From the NCBI GenBank assembly GCA_020628165.1, contig JAHDFM010000006.1, forward strand, positions 117,437 through 154,306: a stretch of DNA of 36,870 nucleotides, read 5' to 3'. Positions within the stretch are counted from its first letter, which is position 1; every line of letters starts with the position of its first letter. Shown in pieces: positions 34,801-36,870 of the stretch. The notes beneath the pieces were generated by a model that saw only the letters and a program-made list of their open reading frames with translations, had not been told where the DNA came from and made no database searches. Origin of the DNA: Bdellovibrionales bacterium (lineage in GTDB: Bacteria > Bdellovibrionota > Bdellovibrionia > Bdellovibrionales > UBA1609). The translations under genes and the position numbers were made by a program.

Positions 34801-35301
34801 TTAAATTCGAGTAGGAACTCCACGATGGAGTTTTAGAACATCACCAAGGAATTCATTCAGTTCCTTGACGATGGGCTTTTGAATAACTTTTCCATCGTTA
34901 TCATACAAAGTGCATTTTAATGATAACTCTGTGTTACTTTCGTTTATATATAAATTAATATAAAACAAACCTTCATTTGGATAATCTTTGTAAATGTTGA
35001 CACTTTTAACGTAGAGGTTTCTTGAGTCACTAATATATCTTTCTTTGCTAGAAGGGTTAATGATTAATGTGCAGTTACTTTGATCGTCATCGGTTGCATC
35101 AATAAGACCAACTGGAGACGTGTTTGCTGGGATGTAAAAATTATTTTTAAATACAAAATAACTGCCTGATCCAACTTGGTCTAAAGAATAATTATCCCAA
35201 CCAATCTGACTGTCTGCTGCTCTTAAGATCTCGGCATCAAAGCTAGCATAAACGCTAAGGTTAAAAAAAATGGCTGTCATTAATAAGAGTGTTGTTTTCA
35301 T
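34801..35301 (-). CDS. Exported protein, tandem paralogue A
   Basis: 166 residues with signal peptide MKTTLLLMTAIFFNLSVYA. The mature part shares with the next gene YSLDQVGSGSYF, IPANTSPVGLI, DDDQSNCTLII and LNEFLGDVLKLHRG. It appears beta-rich with two Cys. AAAGGAATAG precedes the ATG, 15 nt after its paralogue. Function unknown. Confidence 0.72.
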   Translation of the reverse strand: MKTTLLLMTAIFFNLSVYASFDAEILRAADSQIGWDNYSLDQVGSGSYFVFKNNFYIPANTSPVGLIDATDDDQSNCTLIINPSSKERYISDSRNLYVKSVNIYKDYPNEGLFYINLYINESNTELSLKCTLYDNDGKVIQKPIVKELNEFLGDVLKLHRGVPTRI

Positions 35302-35316
35302 TTTCTATTCCTTTAT

Positions 35317-35805
35317 TTAAATTTCTGAAATTGAACCACGTTTAAGTGATAGTTTACCGCTCATAAAATTATTTAAGTTGATAACATTCATGTTATCAAA
35401 CAAGGGATTGCCCTCATAAATATCACAGTAAATTTCTGTTATATTTGTTGATTGGAATGGATCGAGTGTAAAAGTAAAGCTGAGGGAGTTTGAGAATCGA
35501 TTGTATTTAAAAGTCGTGAAGTATTTACTTCTAAGTTTTCTGATGATGCGTTCAACAGTCGATGAAGTTATTGTGAGCTCACAATAACTTTGATCTGTTT
35601 CTGTGGGCTCAACAATAGTTACTGTGCTTTTGTGAGGTGGGATGTAAAGGCTATCTGTAAAACTAAAATAACTATTATGACCAACTTCATCAAGTGAGTA
35701 AAGCTCCCACTCTGACTGGCTCACACTACTTTTTAAAATACTCTGTTCAGCTAATAATTGTGCGTTTGCAAACAATGCAAACAAGATAATGAAAATTGAT
35801 TTCAT
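35317..35805 (-). CDS. Exported protein, tandem paralogue B
   Basis: 162 residues, signal peptide MKSIFIILFALFANAQLLA. It is homologous to the gene at 34801: YSLDEVGHNSYF matches YSLDQVGSGSYF, TETDQSYCELTI matches DDDQSNCTLII, and both end with a LNNF/LNEF and L-KRG/LHRG block. GAGGGGGACGA precedes the ATG. It is the first gene of the pair. Unknown function. Confidence 0.72.
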   Translation of the reverse strand: MKSIFIILFALFANAQLLAEQSILKSSVSQSEWELYSLDEVGHNSYFSFTDSLYIPPHKSTVTIVEPTETDQSYCELTITSSTVERIIRKLRSKYFTTFKYNRFSNSLSFTFTLDPFQSTNITEIYCDIYEGNPLFDNMNVINLNNFMSGKLSLKRGSISEI

Positions 35806-35823
35806 TCGTCCCCCTCTTTTTTT

Positions 35824-35851
35824 GGTATAAGCTTGATATACAGAAGTTGAA
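35824..35851 (-). promoter_or_regulatory. Candidate promoter of the exported-protein pair
   Basis: On the minus strand TTCAAC (35846-35851) and TATACC (35824-35829), 16 bases apart, just upstream of the ribosome-binding site. Consensus only. Confidence 0.4.
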
Positions 35852-35899
35852 CCTTGAGAGGTACTGAAATTGTATTAAATAAATTTGGGAGAATTTGAA

Positions 35900-35975
<76 letters not shown>

Positions 35976-35995
35976 AACTCATTAATTGGAATGCA

Positions 35996-36024
35996 TTTTT
36001 ACTGCTAACTCCCTTAGGAGTCAA
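35996..36024 (-). promoter_or_regulatory. Candidate promoter of tRNA-Phe
   Basis: TTGACT (36019-36024) and TAAAAA (35996-36001) on the minus strand, 17 bases apart. The transcript start would lie about 13 bases before the mature tRNA 5' end. A short dyad (ACTCC-GGAGT) lies in the spacer. Confidence 0.5.
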
Positions 36025-36111
36025 ACCTTCACCTCAAAACATAGGGCGTTATCGCTCATTGTGGCTTTTTTATGATTTGAGGGCCTTGTTAGGCTCTGTT
36101 GACGTTATAGC

Positions 36112-36870
36112 CTAGAGATTATTCAAATCTGAGAAGGCCTTTTCAAGGCGGTTTGAAAACTCACCTTCGGCAAGTCGCAACCATTTTCTTGGGTCGTAGT
36201 GCTTTTTATTGGGCTGATCGTCACCATCTGGGTTGCCAATTTGGCCTTGTAAGAAGTCTTTTTTGTTTTGGTAGTAAGATTTTACACCATTCCAGAAAGC
36301 CCACTGGAGATCGGTATCAATATTCATTTTTATTACGCCGTAGCTGATGGCTTCTGAGATTTCTTCTTTAGAAGATCCTGACCCACCGTGAAAGACAAAG
36401 CGCACCGGCTTTTCAGTCGTGGCATATTTGTCTTGAACATATTTTTGAGAGTTATCTAAAATTTTAGGGATGAGTTTAACGTTTCCAGGTTTATAAATTC
36501 CGTGCACGTTGCCGAAACTAGCTGCAATGGTAAAGTTGGATCCAACTTTGAGGAGCTCATTGTAGGCATAGGCAACATCTTCAGGCTGAGTGTAAAGCTT
36601 AGAGTTATCGATATCAGTGTTATCGACTCCATCTTCTTCACCACCAGTGATACCGAGCTCTATCTCGATACCAATGTCCATGGTTTGCATGCGCTTGAAG
36701 TACTCGACACAAGTTTCAATATTTTCTGACAGGCTTTCCCCAGAGAGGTCTAACATATGTGAACTGAATAAAGGCTTACCATTGAGTTTATGAAATTTTT
36801 CACTGGCATCTAACATGCCATCAATCCACGGCAAGAGTTTTTTAGCCGCGTGATCGGTGTGAATCACAGT
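36112..36870 (-). CDS. fba: Class II fructose-bisphosphate aldolase, N-terminus outside the window
   Basis: Zinc aldolase that splits fructose-1,6-bisphosphate in glycolysis. The frame is open at the window edge; the leftmost visible codons read TVIHTDHAAKK, the HTDHCAKK zinc-ligand block of E. coli-like FbaA. The first in-frame GTG at 36867 is an internal Val, not a start. GIEIELGITGGEEDG, FGNVHGIYKPGNVKL, FHGGSGSS and VIKMNIDTDLQWA are typical of the class IIA enzyme of about 355 residues, so roughly 100 N-terminal residues lie outside. No clear terminator follows. Confidence 0.95.
   Translation of the reverse strand, partial: TVIHTDHAAKKLLPWIDGMLDASEKFHKLNGKPLFSSHMLDLSGESLSENIETCVEYFKRMQTMDIGIEIELGITGGEEDGVDNTDIDNSKLYTQPEDVAYAYNELLKVGSNFTIAASFGNVHGIYKPGNVKLIPKILDNSQKYVQDKYATTEKPVRFVFHGGSGSSKEEISEAISYGVIKMNIDTDLQWAFWNGVKSYYQNKKDFLQGQIGNPDGDDQPNKKHYDPRKWLRLAEGEFSNRLEKAFSDLNNL

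Noticed and set aside
36112-36867. GTG at 36867 as the start of the aldolase
   Set aside because: Conserved aldolase sequence continues to the edge and about 100 family residues are missing, so this is an internal Val.

Overview
The window is AT-rich, densely coding bacterial chromosome. I read it as a delta-proteobacterium-like predator relative (Bdellovibrionota, Bdellovibrio-like); this is inference. It rests on a TIGR02147-type regulator paired with a secreted protein, several lineage-specific lipoproteins, a Lys-rich histone-like protein, a CFI-box protein, and the combination of galU/priA/rpsB-tsf-pyrH-frr-uppS-cdsA-rseP. There are no rRNA genes, CRISPR arrays, transposases or phage genes. 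One tRNA (Phe, GAA) is present.

Layout. 1-14807 (minus strand) is one long co-directional block. It runs galU, a secreted protein, priA, a CFI-box zinc-ribbon protein and a Rossmann-like protein. The translation and envelope cluster rpsB-tsf-pyrH-frr-uppS-cdsA follows, then rseP-tsaB, then a degenerate J-domain/RodZ-HTH protein, an RluD-like pseudouridine synthase and a truncated gene at the edge. rpsB has a good promoter and a leader that can fold into an H-type pseudoknot. dxr, often found between cdsA and rseP, is absent; a 237 bp gap takes its place. 15154-18552 holds a large lipoprotein facing a lipoprotein-ndk-rlmD-like operon. 18553-20830 carries two paralogous coiled-coil lipoproteins, each preceded by two copies of a GTCTCA-N2-TTGA motif about 60 bp apart. 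20853-23922 is the TCA-cycle operon mdh-sucC-sucD. 24387-26074 has a small beta-barrel-like protein, a strikingly GC-rich 177 bp nested inverted-repeat element, a T/G-biased non-coding stretch and the histone-like gene. 26227-28981 has a miniature TadB/TadC-like operon, then uppP and a small protein. 29105-33098 has a trans-sulfuration-type PLP enzyme converging on a regulator/secreted-protein pair. 33613-35805 has two lipoproteins and a tandem pair of paralogous exported proteins. tRNA-Phe and a class II fructose-bisphosphate aldolase, cut by the edge, close the window.

How they fit together. The core block joins ribosome production (S2, EF-Ts, RRF), nucleotide supply (PyrH, Ndk) and envelope lipid synthesis (UppS, UppP, CdsA, GalU) with envelope stress proteolysis (RseP). 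The accessory genes are dominated by exported proteins without known function.

Most interesting signals: the GC-rich nested hairpin element at 24997-25173, the rpsB leader pseudoknot at 8888-8946, the paired GTCTCA-N2-TTGA boxes before both coiled-coil lipoprotein genes, and SD-less starts (galU, uppP) lying just downstream of -10-like boxes, as expected for leaderless mRNAs.
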